Assembly (NCBI RefSeq): GCF_009193325.2 | Contig: NZ_CP059856.1 | Coordinates: 1,364,001-1,428,000, forward strand | DNA length: 64,000 nucleotides | Origin: Bacteroides zhangwenhongii | GTDB taxonomy: Bacteria > Bacteroidota > Bacteroidia > Bacteroidales > Bacteroidaceae | Reading direction: 5' to 3' | Part shown: in pieces, positions 18,015-27,662 of the stretch | Layout of the letters: the number at the start of each line of letters is the position of its first letter | Numbering within the stretch: the first letter of the stretch is position 1 | The notes under the pieces: model-generated | What the model was told of the DNA's origin: nothing | The model's database searches: none | Seen by the model: only the letters and a program-made list of their open reading frames with translations | Made by a program: the position numbers and the translations under genes

Positions 18015-20003
18015 TTATTTAATTTTCATTGAGGCTTTGATGAAATAGAGAATCAGCAGGGCGTATGCTCCTAACGCCAACACTTCCGACCAAGTATTGT
18101 TCAGCCATGCTTCGTTCACCAAGTTGATTCCACCGAAGCGCATCGCGGCACTGATAACCCCCATTAACGCGCCACCGGCAATGAAACCGGAAGCCAGCAA
18201 TGTTCCTTTTTCTCCTCTTTCCGTATTGATAGTCGAATCTTTGCTGCGGCTGGTCACAAACCAATTGACAGCTCCGCCTACAACCAACGGCACATTCAGT
18301 TCCAATGGAATAAACATACCTAGTGCGAAAGCTAATGCAGGAATCTTGCAAAGAGTCAGAATAATCGCTAAGACAGCACCGATGCCATATAATAACCAAG
18401 GTGCGCCTACACCACTCATCAACGGTTCGATAACAGCAGCCATCGCATTTGCCTGTGGAGCAGCTAATGCTCCGCTCGTAAATCCGTATGTCTTATTCAG
18501 GATAATCATTACACCGCCTACTGTTGCAGCCGATACAATTGTTCCCAAGAACTTCCAGGTCTCCTGTTTGGCAGGAGTACTTCCCAGCCAATAACCGATT
18601 TTCAAGTCGGTAATGAAACCTCCGGCCATTGAAAGCGCAGTACACACCACACCGCCCATCACTAATGCTGCAACCATGCCTGAAGGGCCTTTCAGTCCTA
18701 CGGCTACCATCACTACAGAAGCCAGAATCAGTGTCATCAATGTCATACCCGATACGGGATTTGTACCGACAATTGCAATCGCATTGGCGGCTACCGTAGT
18801 GAACAGGAAAGAAATACCTGCAACTAGAAGAATCGCTACCAATGTGTGTAGCAGATTTCCTTGCATTACATCAAAGTAGAAGAACAGTACGATGAGTATC
18901 AAAGTGATGATAGAACCGATTGCAATAATCTTCATCGAGAGATCCCGTTGTGTACGGATAATGTTTTTCTCTACATTGCCTTTACCGCCCATCTCTTTGG
19001 CAGCCAGTCCAACTGCACTTTTAATGATTCCCCATGAACGGATGATACCAATGACACCTGCCATAGCAATACCGCCGATACCAATGCTTTTAGCGTAATA
19101 TTTGAATATTTCTTCCGGACTCATCATCCCTACAGTAGATGTAATCTCCGGATTCCATGCATTCAGCACACTGTCTCCCCAAATAGCGGACATTCCCGGA
19201 ATGATAATCCACCATACAGCCAATGAACCGGCGCAGATGATGGAAGCATATTTTAATCCGACTATATAACCTAATCCCAATACGGCAGCTCCGGTATTTA
19301 CCTTGAATACCAGTTTGGCTTTTTCCGCCAGCATTTCTCCGGCACTGCACACACGGGTCGTAAAATTCTCATTCCACCAACCGAATGTGGCTACGATAAA
19401 GTCATATAATCCACCAATCATTCCCGCCATCAGCAAGGGTTTGGCTTGGCTTCCGCCTTTTTCTCCGGAGATCAATACCTGCGTGGTAGCTGTCGCTTCA
19501 GGGAAAGGGTATTTGCCATGCATATCACTTACGAAATATTTCCGGAAAGGAATCAGGAACAGGATTCCCAATACACCACCCAGCAGAGAACTGATGAACA
19601 CCTGCATGAAGGTAACTGTCATCTCTGGATATTTTGCCTGAAGGATATAAAGAGCAGGAAGTGTGAAGATCGCTCCGGCCACAATCACTCCGGAACAAGC
19701 TCCGATAGACTGGATAATAACATTTTCTCCTAACGCATTTTTTCTTTTGGCAGCTCCGGAGACTCCTACAGCAATAATGGCGATAGGAATAGCCGCCTCG
19801 AATACTTGTCCTACCTTTAATCCCAGATAGGCTGCGGCGGCTGAGAAGAGGATTGCCATAGCAATACCCCATGCTACCGACCAGAAGTTAACTTCCGGAT
19901 AATTTTTTGAGGGACTCATCAACGGGTTGTATACTTCCCCCGGTTTCAGTTCTCTAAACGCATTCTCGGGCAACCCGGTGAATTTGTCTTCTTCTTGTTT
20001 CAT
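18015..20003 (-). CDS. OPT-family oligopeptide transporter
   Basis: A 662-residue inner-membrane protein with about 15 hydrophobic segments. It matches the OPT superfamily by YPEVNFWSVAWGIAMAILFSAAAAYLGLKVGQ near the N-terminus and conserved NPVSGMT and GALAAPQANAMAA segments. Family members import peptides or metal-chelate complexes. The DUF1460 and PorQ genes follow closely on the same strand, supporting a peptide-salvage operon. Confidence 0.92.
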   Translation of the reverse strand: MKQEEDKFTGLPENAFRELKPGEVYNPLMSPSKNYPEVNFWSVAWGIAMAILFSAAAAYLGLKVGQVFEAAIPIAIIAVGVSGAAKRKNALGENVIIQSIGACSGVIVAGAIFTLPALYILQAKYPEMTVTFMQVFISSLLGGVLGILFLIPFRKYFVSDMHGKYPFPEATATTQVLISGEKGGSQAKPLLMAGMIGGLYDFIVATFGWWNENFTTRVCSAGEMLAEKAKLVFKVNTGAAVLGLGYIVGLKYASIICAGSLAVWWIIIPGMSAIWGDSVLNAWNPEITSTVGMMSPEEIFKYYAKSIGIGGIAMAGVIGIIRSWGIIKSAVGLAAKEMGGKGNVEKNIIRTQRDLSMKIIAIGSIITLILIVLFFYFDVMQGNLLHTLVAILLVAGISFLFTTVAANAIAIVGTNPVSGMTLMTLILASVVMVAVGLKGPSGMVAALVMGGVVCTALSMAGGFITDLKIGYWLGSTPAKQETWKFLGTIVSAATVGGVMIILNKTYGFTSGALAAPQANAMAAVIEPLMSGVGAPWLLYGIGAVLAIILTLCKIPALAFALGMFIPLELNVPLVVGGAVNWFVTSRSKDSTINTERGEKGTLLASGFIAGGALMGVISAAMRFGGINLVNEAWLNNTWSEVLALGAYALLILYFIKASMKIK

Positions 20004-20052
20004 AGTTTTATAATTTGCTAATGTGTCAATTTACGTTTCCGTCTTCAAAGTA

Positions 20053-20087
20053 AACAAAAAAAAAGGAGAACCGAAAGATTCTCCTTT
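20053..20087 (-). terminator. Rho-independent terminator after the DUF1573 gene
   Basis: On the minus strand, AAAGGAGAA pairs with TTCTCCTTT (loop about 8 nt) and is followed by a run of T. It lies just after the DUF1573 stop and before the OPT gene. Confidence 0.8.
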
Positions 20088-20107
20088 ATGTAATAGCCTA
20101 AAATTTT

Positions 20108-20503
20108 TTATTTAGCGTCTTTTGCTACCATATCGCCCTCAATATACAATCTTACCATCTCTGTTTTGGCGTTGGTACGCAAAGTGATTGATTTCTTGAA
20201 ATGTCCCGGATATTTGCCTGTTCCGTTATAAGTTACTTTGATTGTACCTTTTTTGCCCGGCATGATAGGTTCTTTCGTATATTCGGGTACAGTACATCCG
20301 CATGAAGCTACCGCCTGGTGGATTACCAAAGGAGCGTCACCGATATTAGTAAAGGTAAATGTACAACTAACTACCGGACTGTTTTCTGAGAACTTGCCGA
20401 AGTCGTGAGTTGTTTTGTCAAACTTAATATCTGCATTGGTTTGAGCAAATGCAAAACTTACCCCCATTACTAACAAAGTCATAAAAAAAAGTATCTTTTT
20501 CAT
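20108..20503 (-). CDS. DUF1573 domain protein
   Basis: A 131-residue secreted protein with a signal peptide (1-20, ending FAQT) and one Ig-like DUF1573 domain: DIKFDKTTHDFGKFSENSPVVSCTFTFTNIGDAPLVI, then ASCGCTVPEY and GTIKVTYNGTGKYPGHFKKSI. Such proteins are common and abundant in Bacteroidota, with unknown function. It has its own -7 box and terminator, so probably a single-gene transcript. Confidence 0.93.
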   Translation of the reverse strand: MKKILFFMTLLVMGVSFAFAQTNADIKFDKTTHDFGKFSENSPVVSCTFTFTNIGDAPLVIHQAVASCGCTVPEYTKEPIMPGKKGTIKVTYNGTGKYPGHFKKSITLRTNAKTEMVRLYIEGDMVAKDAK

Positions 20504-20532
20504 TTTTCCTTCTCTTTTTTGATTACAAGTGC

Positions 20533-20540
20533 CAAAGGTA
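20533..20540 (-). promoter_or_regulatory. -7 box for the DUF1573 gene
   Basis: Minus strand TACCTTTG, full consensus. Predicted leader about 26 nt. Confidence 0.6.
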
Positions 20541-20602
20541 ATGCTTTTTCCCTTAAAATATACTTTATAGAGTGCGAAATAGTATTAAACGGCTTGTATT
20601 TG

Positions 20603-21208
20603 CTATTTGGCAAGCTCGAATCCAAGCATCATCCCGTCATAGTTATCGGCCAGAGAGCTAACGGTTTTGAGTGCGGTACTGTTGCTTTTACTACCGATAA
20701 ACGCCATTAGTTTTAGCAATTTATCCGAGTTGAATAACAATTCCAGTGAATTAGAGCTGCAATTCACTTTAGCGTGCAGGTTCAGCAATCGCAAATATTT
20801 CAAGTCCACTTGTTTGGTGGAAGCATTGTAGGAGTAAGTTCCTTTCAATGTTTTCTTTCCCACTGTGCTGGTGAAAGTACTGTCCGCATTGAACGTGAAA
20901 CTCATTTGCCCGTCCTTAATGCCAATCTTGCTCAACTGCTCGTTCAACTTGTTTTCCGCCATTGTCGCTGCGGCTGCACCTCCTGCTTTCATCAGCAGAT
21001 TATCCGATTCGAACTCGACGGCTGAGCTTTTGTAACTCCATGTTCCGGTCATGTCGATCGTCTCAGTGTTTCCTGTAATGGCGTTCACGACTTTTGAGAT
21101 GTTGTCCTTATTCAATAAGTCCGCCCATGATTGTGCCCGGCTGTTAGTTGCCGTCAGCATAAATACTACCATCAAGGTAGCAGATAAAAAATTCTTTTTC
21201 ATTTTCAT
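20603..21208 (-). CDS. DUF4923 family exported protein
   Basis: A 201-residue exported protein: signal peptide 1-25 (ending SRAQ), then [20 protein letters not shown] and a lipocalin-like stretch ([20 protein letters not shown] ... [23 protein letters not shown]). This matches DUF4923, a Bacteroidales family of unknown role. Its ATG overlaps the TGA of engB in an ATGA junction, so the two are translationally coupled. Confidence 0.88.
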   Translation of the reverse strand: MKMKKNFLSATLMVVFMLTATNSRAQSWADLLNKDNISKVVNAITGNTETIDMTGTWSYKSSAVEFESDNLLMKAGGAAAATMAENKLNEQLSKIGIKDGQMSFTFNADSTFTSTVGKKTLKGTYSYNASTKQVDLKYLRLLNLHAKVNCSSNSLELLFNSDKLLKLMAFIGSKSNSTALKTVSSLADNYDGMMLGFELAK

Positions 21209-21810
21209 TTTATATTGAGATCTTTGTTTATGTTTTCTATATAATCAAGTATTTCTGTCCGTCCGGTGCGGTTTTCCGAAGAAGAAATAAAGTAGGGAGG
21301 GAGTTCTTCCCATTGTTTGCTCAGTTCACGGAGATAAGCATTGATATTCATCTTCAATCGTCCACCTTTCAGTTTATCGGCTTTGGTGAAAATGATAGAA
21401 AAAGGAATGCCGTTTTCCCCCAGCCATTCCATGAATTCGAGATCAATCTTTTGAGGTTCCAAGCGACTGTCTATTAATAGAAAAAGGTTTGTCATCTGCT
21501 CCCGTTCAAGAATATAATCCTCGATTATCGTGCGTATCTGGTCTTTCCCTTTCTGACCGCGACGGGCATAGCCATATCCCGGAAGATCGACAATATACCA
21601 GTTGTTATTAATCAGGAAATGGTTGATAAGCATCGTTTTTCCCGGAGTGGCGGAAGTCATAGCCAATCCCTTGCGGGCGGTCAACATATTGATAAGACTC
21701 GATTTTCCTACATTAGAACGACCGATGAAAGCATATTCGGGAAAAGTGCCTGCCGGACATTTCTTCACGTCTGTATTGCTAATCACAAATTCTGCGCTTG
21801 TTATTTCCAT
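21205..21810 (-). CDS. engB: Ribosome-biogenesis GTPase EngB (YihA/YsxC)
   Basis: A 201-residue GTPase needed for assembly of the large ribosomal subunit. G-motifs: GRSNVGKSS at 30-38 (G1), ATPGKT (G2), DLPGYGYA (G3), TKADKL (G4), SSSE (G5). Full length. Its start overlaps the 3' end of the upstream symporter gene by 10 bp, and its stop overlaps the DUF4923 start, giving a tight three-gene operon. Confidence 0.95.
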   Translation of the reverse strand: MEITSAEFVISNTDVKKCPAGTFPEYAFIGRSNVGKSSLINMLTARKGLAMTSATPGKTMLINHFLINNNWYIVDLPGYGYARRGQKGKDQIRTIIEDYILEREQMTNLFLLIDSRLEPQKIDLEFMEWLGENGIPFSIIFTKADKLKGGRLKMNINAYLRELSKQWEELPPYFISSSENRTGRTEILDYIENINKDLNIK

Positions 21811-23255
21811 TTTCTAGTCATTTGTTTCTTTGACATCAATATTAGCCCTGCAAAGGTAAGTGTTCCATTTAACATTAGCAATTCATAACCGAATTTATAT
21901 CCGGTTTCTTTTCCAATCCACCAATCGGCGAGGTAACAGAGTAGGGGTGAAAGGATAGCTATCAACGGAACCCACCGATCGTTGGTTTGTCTGCGGGTAA
22001 AAAGTCCGAAAGCAAACATTCCTAATAAGGGACCGTAAGTATAAGAGGCGATGATATAGATCGCGTCAATTACACTTTTATTGTTTAAAGTTTCTACGAG
22101 GCAGATGAAGAAAGCCAGTAAGACTGAAAGCGATAAATGTACCTTATTCCTTTTACGGCGCGCCGTTTCTTCACTGTCTTTTTCCGTATTCAGCAAATCC
22201 ACGCATACGCTGGTTGTCATGGCCGTCAGTGCGGAGTCCGAGTTGCTGAAAGCGGCTGCGATAATACCGATTGTAAAAAGTATCAGAACGGGTTGTCCCA
22301 GATAACCTTGCGCTGCAAACATAGGCAAAATATCATCATTCATGGCAGGTAATGCCAATTGCATTTGTCCGGCTAATGTAATCAGTAATATTCCCAGGCA
22401 CAAGAATAGAAAGTTTAGCGGGATAAATGAGAATCCGTAACAATACATATTCTTCTGTGCTTCGCGAAGATTACGGCAAGACAGATTCTTTTGCATCATG
22501 TCTTGATCGAGTCCGGTCATTACAATCACGATGAAGATACCGCTAAAGAACTGTTTAAAGAAATTTTGCCGGGATACCCAATCATCCATGACAAAAATTC
22601 TGCTGTGTTCATTGTGCTGAATGGTCTGAATAATGCCGCTAAAATCCAGACCTAACTCTTGAATTGTAAAATAGATAATAAAAATCAGTGCTGCTATCAG
22701 ACAGAAAGTCTGCAAAGTGTCTGTCCATACAATTGTTTTTATTCCGCTTTTGTGGGTATATATCCATACTAAGGCAACCGATCCGACAGCGATTATCCAA
22801 AAGGGGATATGCATCTCCTGAAATACATAAGTGTGGAGAATGAGACAAACCAGATAGAGTTTGGCTGCCGTTCCCAACATACGCGACAATAAAAAGAAAA
22901 ACGAGCCGGTACGATAGGCGCGCGTTCCGATGCGTGTGCCGAGATAGCCGTATATACTTGTCAAGTTGAGTTTATAATATAAAGGAAGCAATATATGCGC
23001 TACCACCATATATCCGAAGAAAAAGCCGAATGCCGTTTGCATATATGTCATATCCATGCCGCGCACCATGCCGGGAACAGAAACGAAGGTCACCCCGGAA
23101 ATAGAGGCGCCGATCATGCCAAAAGAAACCACATACCAAGGAGATTTATTCTCTCCCTTGAAGAACGCTGCATTCGATCCGCCTTTATATCCGGTGATAC
23201 GGGCTATTAATAATAATACCGCAAAGTAGCATATTATAGTGACAAGTATCATCAT
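21801..23255 (-). CDS. Sodium:solute symporter (SSS family)
   Basis: A 484-residue inner-membrane protein with about 13 hydrophobic segments. Family marks include [21 protein letters not shown] near the N-terminus, [13 protein letters not shown] and [18 protein letters not shown]. The substrate (sugar, sialic acid, amino acid) cannot be told from sequence alone. First gene of the operon with engB and DUF4923. A -7 box ends just upstream of the ATG. Confidence 0.92.
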   Translation of the reverse strand: MMILVTIICYFAVLLLIARITGYKGGSNAAFFKGENKSPWYVVSFGMIGASISGVTFVSVPGMVRGMDMTYMQTAFGFFFGYMVVAHILLPLYYKLNLTSIYGYLGTRIGTRAYRTGSFFFLLSRMLGTAAKLYLVCLILHTYVFQEMHIPFWIIAVGSVALVWIYTHKSGIKTIVWTDTLQTFCLIAALIFIIYFTIQELGLDFSGIIQTIQHNEHSRIFVMDDWVSRQNFFKQFFSGIFIVIVMTGLDQDMMQKNLSCRNLREAQKNMYCYGFSFIPLNFLFLCLGILLITLAGQMQLALPAMNDDILPMFAAQGYLGQPVLILFTIGIIAAAFSNSDSALTAMTTSVCVDLLNTEKDSEETARRKRNKVHLSLSVLLAFFICLVETLNNKSVIDAIYIIASYTYGPLLGMFAFGLFTRRQTNDRWVPLIAILSPLLCYLADWWIGKETGYKFGYELLMLNGTLTFAGLILMSKKQMTRKWK

Positions 23256-23263
23256 ATCGACTG

Positions 23264-23271
23264 CAAAGGTA
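23264..23271 (-). promoter_or_regulatory. -7 box for the symporter/engB operon
   Basis: Minus strand TACCTTTG, full consensus, 8 nt before the ATG at 23255. It implies a very short leader. Confidence 0.5.
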
Positions 23272-23303
23272 GTGTTTTTTGTAGGTATTATAACAATAAT
23301 CTG

Positions 23304-23311
23304 TATCTTTG
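23304..23311 (+). promoter_or_regulatory. -7 box for recR
   Basis: TATCTTTG, full consensus. Leader about 30 nt to the recR ATG. It lies 33 bp from the divergent symporter promoter. Confidence 0.6.
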
Positions 23312-23345
23312 CGCCAAAATATCGATAGAACCGTAATTATTATCT

Positions 23346-23963
23346 ATGAATCAACAATATCCTTCCATATTACTCGAAAAGGCGGTCGGTGAATTTTCCA
23401 AGTTGCCGGGTATAGGACGTAAAACGGCCATGAGGCTTGTTTTGCATCTGCTTCGTCAGGATACGGCCACCGTAGAGGCTTTCGGAAATTCCATCATGAC
23501 ATTGAAACGAGAGGTGAAGTACTGTAAGGTATGTCATAACATATCTGATACTGAAATTTGCCAGATCTGCGCCAATCCGCAACGGGATGCTTCCACTATT
23601 TGCGTAGTAGAGAATATCCGCGACGTGATGGCGGTAGAAGCAACCCAGCAATATCGGGGGCTCTATCATGTTTTAGGAGGAGTCATTTCTCCAATGGACG
23701 GAGTGGGACCGAGCGACCTTCAGATTGAAAGTCTGGTGCGGCGGGTATCCGAAGGAGGAATTAAGGAGGTAATTCTGGCTTTGAGCACAACGATGGAAGG
23801 AGATACTACCAATTTCTATATCTATCGTAAATTGGATAAACTAGGGGTTAAACTGAGTGTGATTGCGCGTGGCATATCCGTTGGAGATGAATTGGAATAT
23901 GCCGATGAAGTAACTTTGGGACGTAGTATTGTGAACCGGACTCTTTTCACCGGAACTGTATAA
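23346..23963 (+). CDS. recR: Recombination protein RecR
   Basis: A 205-residue protein of the RecFOR pathway that helps load RecA at single-strand gaps. It has helix-hairpin-helix LPGIGRKTA (20-28), a zinc finger with C60, C63, C72 and C75, and a TOPRIM domain starting [14 protein letters not shown]. The C-terminus [13 protein letters not shown] is typical. Probably co-transcribed with the two genes after it (27-bp gap). Confidence 0.96.
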   Translation: MNQQYPSILLEKAVGEFSKLPGIGRKTAMRLVLHLLRQDTATVEAFGNSIMTLKREVKYCKVCHNISDTEICQICANPQRDASTICVVENIRDVMAVEATQQYRGLYHVLGGVISPMDGVGPSDLQIESLVRRVSEGGIKEVILALSTTMEGDTTNFYIYRKLDKLGVKLSVIARGISVGDELEYADEVTLGRSIVNRTLFTGTV

Positions 23964-23990
23964 TTTAATATTTAGAAATTTAGAACGAAC

Positions 23991-24440
23991 ATGGAAGAAC
24001 AGATAAAACGTGCTGTCAGGAATTTGAATATAGGTTATGTTTTCTTTTGGGTATTTCCGGCTTTTCTGCTTGGAGCAGGGGAGTTCGAGCTCTTGCCCGT
24101 AGGAAATCTGGTAGATAATGTACAGGCTACTTATTATTTTGAGACTATCGGCATTCTGTTGACGGCACTTTGCGTACCTCTTTCTTTGAAGCTATTCAGC
24201 TTGGTGCTCAAAAAGAAAATAGACAATATGACTATCACGCTCGCGCTGAAACATTATGTGCAATGGAGCATTGTCCGATTGGGAATACTTGAAGTCGCCA
24301 TTGTAGCCAACATCCTATGTTACTATTTGACATTAAGCAGTACCGGTAATCTTTGTATGCTCATTGGCTTGACGGCTTCTCTTTTCTGTCTGCCCAGTGA
24401 GAAAAGATTACGTAACGAACTTCACATCACAAAAGACTAA
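23991..24440 (+). CDS. Small membrane protein, unknown function
   Basis: A 149-residue protein with about four membrane helices (roughly residues 14-32, 48-75, 95-120, 122-140) and no recognisable motif. It lies 27 bp after recR and 5 bp before a GNAT gene, all on one strand. The spacing supports a real gene in the recR operon. Function not recognised. Confidence 0.8.
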   Translation: MEEQIKRAVRNLNIGYVFFWVFPAFLLGAGEFELLPVGNLVDNVQATYYFETIGILLTALCVPLSLKLFSLVLKKKIDNMTITLALKHYVQWSIVRLGILEVAIVANILCYYLTLSSTGNLCMLIGLTASLFCLPSEKRLRNELHITKD

Positions 24441-24445
24441 AGCGC

Positions 24446-24982
24446 ATGAAACAATCTTATCTAACAAACGAGCGCATTTATCTTCGTGCAGTAGAGCCGG
24501 AAGATATGGATATTATGTACGAGATGGAGAATGATCCTTCTATGTGGGATATCAGCAATTTCACAGTCCCTTATTCCCGTTATGTACTGCGCCAATATAT
24601 AGAAGGCTCACAATGTGATGTCTTTGCAGACAAGCAATTACGCTTGATGATCGTGAGTAAATCCGATCATGACATACTAGGCACTATTGATATTACTGAT
24701 TTTGTTCCACTCCATTCGCGTGGAGAGGTCGGTATTGCCGTACATAAAGACTATCGTCGGCAAGGCTATGCAACCGATGCGCTGAAGCTACTTTGCGAAT
24801 ATGCTTTCGGTTTTCTGTCCTTGAAACAACTCTATGCACACGTGGCAGTGGACAACGAGGTCTGTCTGAAACTATTTGCATCGTGTGGCTTTACCCAATG
24901 CGGACTCTTAAAGAACTGGTTACAGGTAGAGGGATGCTATAAAGATGCCGTACTTCTTCAATGTCTGAATCCCCGAAAATAA
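24446..24982 (+). CDS. GNAT-family N-acetyltransferase (RimJ/RimL-like)
   Basis: A 178-residue cytoplasmic acetyltransferase. The acetyl-CoA loop is GEVGIAVHKDYRRQGYATDAL (Q/RxxGxG/A form), followed by LKQLYAHVAVDNEVCLKLFASCGF. This resembles SpeG or RimJ/RimL proteins, which acetylate polyamines or protein N-termini. The substrate is not known. Third gene of the recR group. Confidence 0.9.
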   Translation: MKQSYLTNERIYLRAVEPEDMDIMYEMENDPSMWDISNFTVPYSRYVLRQYIEGSQCDVFADKQLRLMIVSKSDHDILGTIDITDFVPLHSRGEVGIAVHKDYRRQGYATDALKLLCEYAFGFLSLKQLYAHVAVDNEVCLKLFASCGFTQCGLLKNWLQVEGCYKDAVLLQCLNPRK

Positions 24983-25019
24983 CTGAATCCTTATAAGATA
25001 GGTGATGAAAGCCTAAATG

Positions 25020-25610
25020 TCAGTTCAACGTAGGCACTTGTGGAAAACGTGACCACGTTTCATACTTGCTGCCTAGCTTTTCCAAAGCCTCTTTCCACAT
25101 ATCTTTGGTGTCGTTTCTCATCAGATATGAGTTCTCTTCTTCGGATACCAGCCATGTGTTTTCCTTTATCTCATTATGTAACTGATTGCTTTCCCAACCG
25201 GAATATCCCAAGAAAAAGCGGATACATTCACTCACTTTATTCCCTTGCAATATATATTTCTTTATTTCTTCAAAATCACCGTTTAGGAAAAGCCCCTTAC
25301 TGACAGGGATAGAACCGGGAATTTTCTCTAGAGTATGGAGGTAGAATAAAGTATCAGTCGCTACAGGACCACCCTTGTAGAGAGGTATTTCATCCAAATA
25401 CTTAAATTCCATAATAACATCATTGAGAAGCAGTGGCAATTGTTTATTGATGACCAATCCCATAGTTCCTTCCTCCGTATGATCGACCAGTAGAATTACG
25501 GATCTGCCAAACGTCGCATCGCGTAAAAAAGGTTCGGATATCAAAATCTTTCCTCTTGACGGCAACACATTATTCGATTGAATCTTAAATATGTCCAGGT
25601 CGATATTCAT
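25020..25610 (-). CDS. YqgE/AlgH family protein
   Basis: A 196-residue cytoplasmic protein. Family motifs: [37 protein letters not shown], then [15 protein letters not shown] and [17 protein letters not shown]. AlgH/YqgE has no firmly known activity. Converges on the GNAT gene (37-bp gap). A terminator separates it from the aminotransferase gene upstream. Confidence 0.93.
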   Translation of the reverse strand: MNIDLDIFKIQSNNVLPSRGKILISEPFLRDATFGRSVILLVDHTEEGTMGLVINKQLPLLLNDVIMEFKYLDEIPLYKGGPVATDTLFYLHTLEKIPGSIPVSKGLFLNGDFEEIKKYILQGNKVSECIRFFLGYSGWESNQLHNEIKENTWLVSEEENSYLMRNDTKDMWKEALEKLGSKYETWSRFPQVPTLN

Positions 25611-25625
25611 GCCCCTAAATTAATA

Positions 25626-25661
25626 AAAAAAACGGAATAACTATCGTTATTTCCGTTTTTT
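25626..25661. terminator. Terminator between the aminotransferase and algH-like genes
   Basis: AACGGAATAAC pairs with GTTATTTCCGTT (one bulged base, 4-nt loop), with A-runs before and T-runs after. It can work on both strands; on the minus strand it would end the aminotransferase transcript. Confidence 0.8.
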
Positions 25662-25704
25662 TTGATTTAGCAGGGTGCTTTTATGAATATCTTACCGCAA
25701 ACGG

Positions 25705-27021
25705 TCAGGCTACCGGATGATTTTCTGCAAATAATCTCATTCTTTCATCAAGTTGTGCATATTGATGGTCTTTAATAAAAGAGGTACACGCGCGCAAACC
25801 TTCCTGATGGCTTCCGGTAGTCACTAATGAGATAGCGCTTACACCGTAGTACATCAGCTCCTTGGCAAGCTCACCGCTAGTCATTCCCGGATATCCGATT
25901 GTGAAATAAAATCCGTCTGCAATAGGATCGCCCAAGTCATTGTCATATACCAGATGGAACCCGTGATGCAGGAAGATATCTTTCAACTTCTTCGCTCTTT
26001 CACCATATATTTTCACTTCATTGAGGAAATTGTATTGTCCTTCATTAGCAGCTTTCAGCATGGCAGCCATAGCGAACTGTGCAGAATGACTCGTTCCGGA
26101 AGAAAGTGCATAGAGCACCCGATGAATGAAGACAGTCCCGAAAGTTCCGCCGCCGTACCGTTTTGTCAGTCCCGGATAACTTCTGTGATATAACTTGTCG
26201 GAAATACAACTTACACCGATACGTTGTCCGGCATAGCTGAACGCTTTCGAACCGGAAATCAACAAGACATAATTATCCGTATAATGAGCTACCGACGGCT
26301 GGTAAGGAGCCTGGTACGGCTTGCTCAAATCTTGACGGAAGTCCATTGCGAAATAGGCCAGATCTTCCAGTACAATCACATCATATTGCGTAGCCAGTTC
26401 ACCGATAATCCTCAACTCTTCATCTTTCAAGCAGATCCAACTAGGATTATTGGGGTTTGAGTAGATGATTGCGGATATATTGCTTTTCTTCAAATAACTC
26501 TCCAATTTTTCTTTCAATTTGTCGCCTCGGTAATCGTATACATCGAATGTCTCGTATTTCTGTCCCATCACAACCAACTGCTGCTTCTGCACCGGAAAAC
26601 CGGGATCGATAAACAGAATCGTATCTTTCTTTTCGTCACATTGGCTGCAAGTGAGGAAAGAAGCGAATGTGCCTTGCATAGAACCGGTAACAGGCACACA
26701 GCCTTCCGGGCTTAAATCCACATTAATAAATGCCTTGATAAAGTTAGAAGCCTCCTTTTTCAATTCGGGCAGTCCGTTAATGTCCGGATATAGGCTGGCT
26801 ATCCCTTTTTGTAGCGCTTCAACCTCTGCTTTCACCCCAACGGCAGAAGGAGGAAGTCCCGGAACACCCATTTCCATCTTAATAAACTCAACCCCTGATG
26901 CGGCTTCCGCTTTTGAAGCAATAGCTTTCACTTCACGAATGGTTGCCTTTGAAAAATCGACAATTTGAAACTCATTTATGGTTTCATCAATCAGATGTCG
27001 TTCAATTGGTGTATTTTTCAT
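25705..27021 (-). CDS. PLP-dependent aminotransferase (class I/II)
   Basis: A 438-residue cytoplasmic aminotransferase. The PLP lysine is K259 in LISGSKAFSYAGQRIGVSC, with SNPNNPSWICLKDEEL (substrate/PLP site) and VLEDLAYFAMDF upstream. It belongs to the aspartate aminotransferase fold; the amino-acid substrate is not clear. The ATG at 27021 (MKNTPIERHLIDETINEFQI) is chosen over one ten codons upstream because it fits the -7 box at 27049-27056. Confidence 0.9.
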   Translation of the reverse strand: MKNTPIERHLIDETINEFQIVDFSKATIREVKAIASKAEAASGVEFIKMEMGVPGLPPSAVGVKAEVEALQKGIASLYPDINGLPELKKEASNFIKAFINVDLSPEGCVPVTGSMQGTFASFLTCSQCDEKKDTILFIDPGFPVQKQQLVVMGQKYETFDVYDYRGDKLKEKLESYLKKSNISAIIYSNPNNPSWICLKDEELRIIGELATQYDVIVLEDLAYFAMDFRQDLSKPYQAPYQPSVAHYTDNYVLLISGSKAFSYAGQRIGVSCISDKLYHRSYPGLTKRYGGGTFGTVFIHRVLYALSSGTSHSAQFAMAAMLKAANEGQYNFLNEVKIYGERAKKLKDIFLHHGFHLVYDNDLGDPIADGFYFTIGYPGMTSGELAKELMYYGVSAISLVTTGSHQEGLRACTSFIKDHQYAQLDERMRLFAENHPVA

Positions 27022-27048
27022 TCTATTTTCTATTTTATGTAATAGCTG

Positions 27049-27056
27049 CAAATGTA
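27049..27056 (-). promoter_or_regulatory. -7 box for the aminotransferase gene
   Basis: Minus strand TACATTTG, full consensus. Leader about 24 nt to the ATG at 27021. Confidence 0.55.
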
Positions 27057-27129
27057 CACGATAATTCTTAATAAACCCACTTTTTCAGAAAAAAGATATG
27101 AAAGCTATTGTAGGTTTCAAAAAAATATC

Positions 27130-27137
27130 TACCTTTG
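27130..27137 (+). promoter_or_regulatory. -7 box for tRNA-Asp
   Basis: TACCTTTG, full consensus, about 40 bp before the mature tRNA. Confidence 0.6.
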
Positions 27138-27178
27138 CATCCGCAATCAAGAGGATTGTGATTGTCAAATGATATTTT

Positions 27179-27252
27179 GGTGCGTTAGTTCAGTTGGTTA
27201 GAATACATGCCTGTCACGCATGGGGTCACGGGTTCGAGTCCCGTACGCACCG
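27179..27252 (+). tRNA. tRNA-Asp (GTC anticodon)
   Basis: The acceptor stem GGTGCGT (27179-27185) pairs with ACGCACC (27245-27251), with discriminator G at 27252. The anticodon stem CATGC/GCATG holds the loop CTGTCAC with anticodon GTC at 27213-27215. The T-arm GGGTTCGAGTCCC is normal. CCA is not encoded. A promoter precedes it and a strong terminator follows. It marks the left border of a remodelled accessory region, as tRNA genes often do. Confidence 0.97.
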
Positions 27253-27273
27253 CTTCTCAACCAAGAGAGTAAT

Positions 27274-27314
27274 AAAAAATCCCTCTGATTCTCAATGAGT
27301 CAGAGGGATTTTTT
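27274..27314 (+). terminator. Terminator of tRNA-Asp, also facing the fabH remnant
   Basis: A 15-bp perfect stem (AAAAAATCCCTCTGA with TCAGAGGGATTTTTT) with flanking A and T runs. It works in both directions: for the tRNA on the plus strand and for the fabH remnant on the minus strand. Confidence 0.9.
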
Positions 27315-27329
27315 ATTTACTCTCTTCTA

Positions 27330-27662
27330 TTATTCTTTATTTCCGTTGTACCCCCATTTTACATAAATGGCTCCCCAAGCGAATCCGGCTCCAAATGCTG
27401 TGAAAATCAGGTTATCTCCCTTTTTGAACTTATTCTCAAAGTCCCAAAGGCAGAGCGGAAGTGTACCGGCACTTGTGTTGCCATACCGTTCGATGTTCAC
27501 CATGACTTTCTCCGGTGGTATTCCCAACCGTTGTGTGACTGCCGCGATAATGCGTTGATTGGCTTGATGGGGAATCACCCAATCGATCTCCTCCTTACTA
27601 AGATGATTCCTTTCGATCAGAGCCTCGTGAAGCGTGCTCCCCATTGGATGGTTAAGATGCAT
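27330..27662 (-). pseudogene. 3' remnant of a FabH-like 3-oxoacyl-ACP synthase III gene
   Basis: The 110 encoded residues are the C-terminal third of a FabH-type ketosynthase (family about 330). They keep the active-site histidine in IPHQANQRI and asparagine in [10 protein letters not shown], but the N-terminal two thirds with the catalytic cysteine are gone. Similarity starts at about [13 protein letters not shown]; the preceding residues come from the fused opposite-strand sequence. FabH-like genes are common in Bacteroides capsule loci. Its broken 5' end abuts the broken 5' end of a glycosyltransferase on the other strand. Unlikely to be functional. Confidence 0.85.

Noticed and set aside
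27179..27252. tRNA-Asp as an attachment site of an integrated element
   Set aside because: No repeat of the tRNA 3' end and no integrase gene were seen within the window, so integration at this tRNA is not supported, although it borders the remodelled region.
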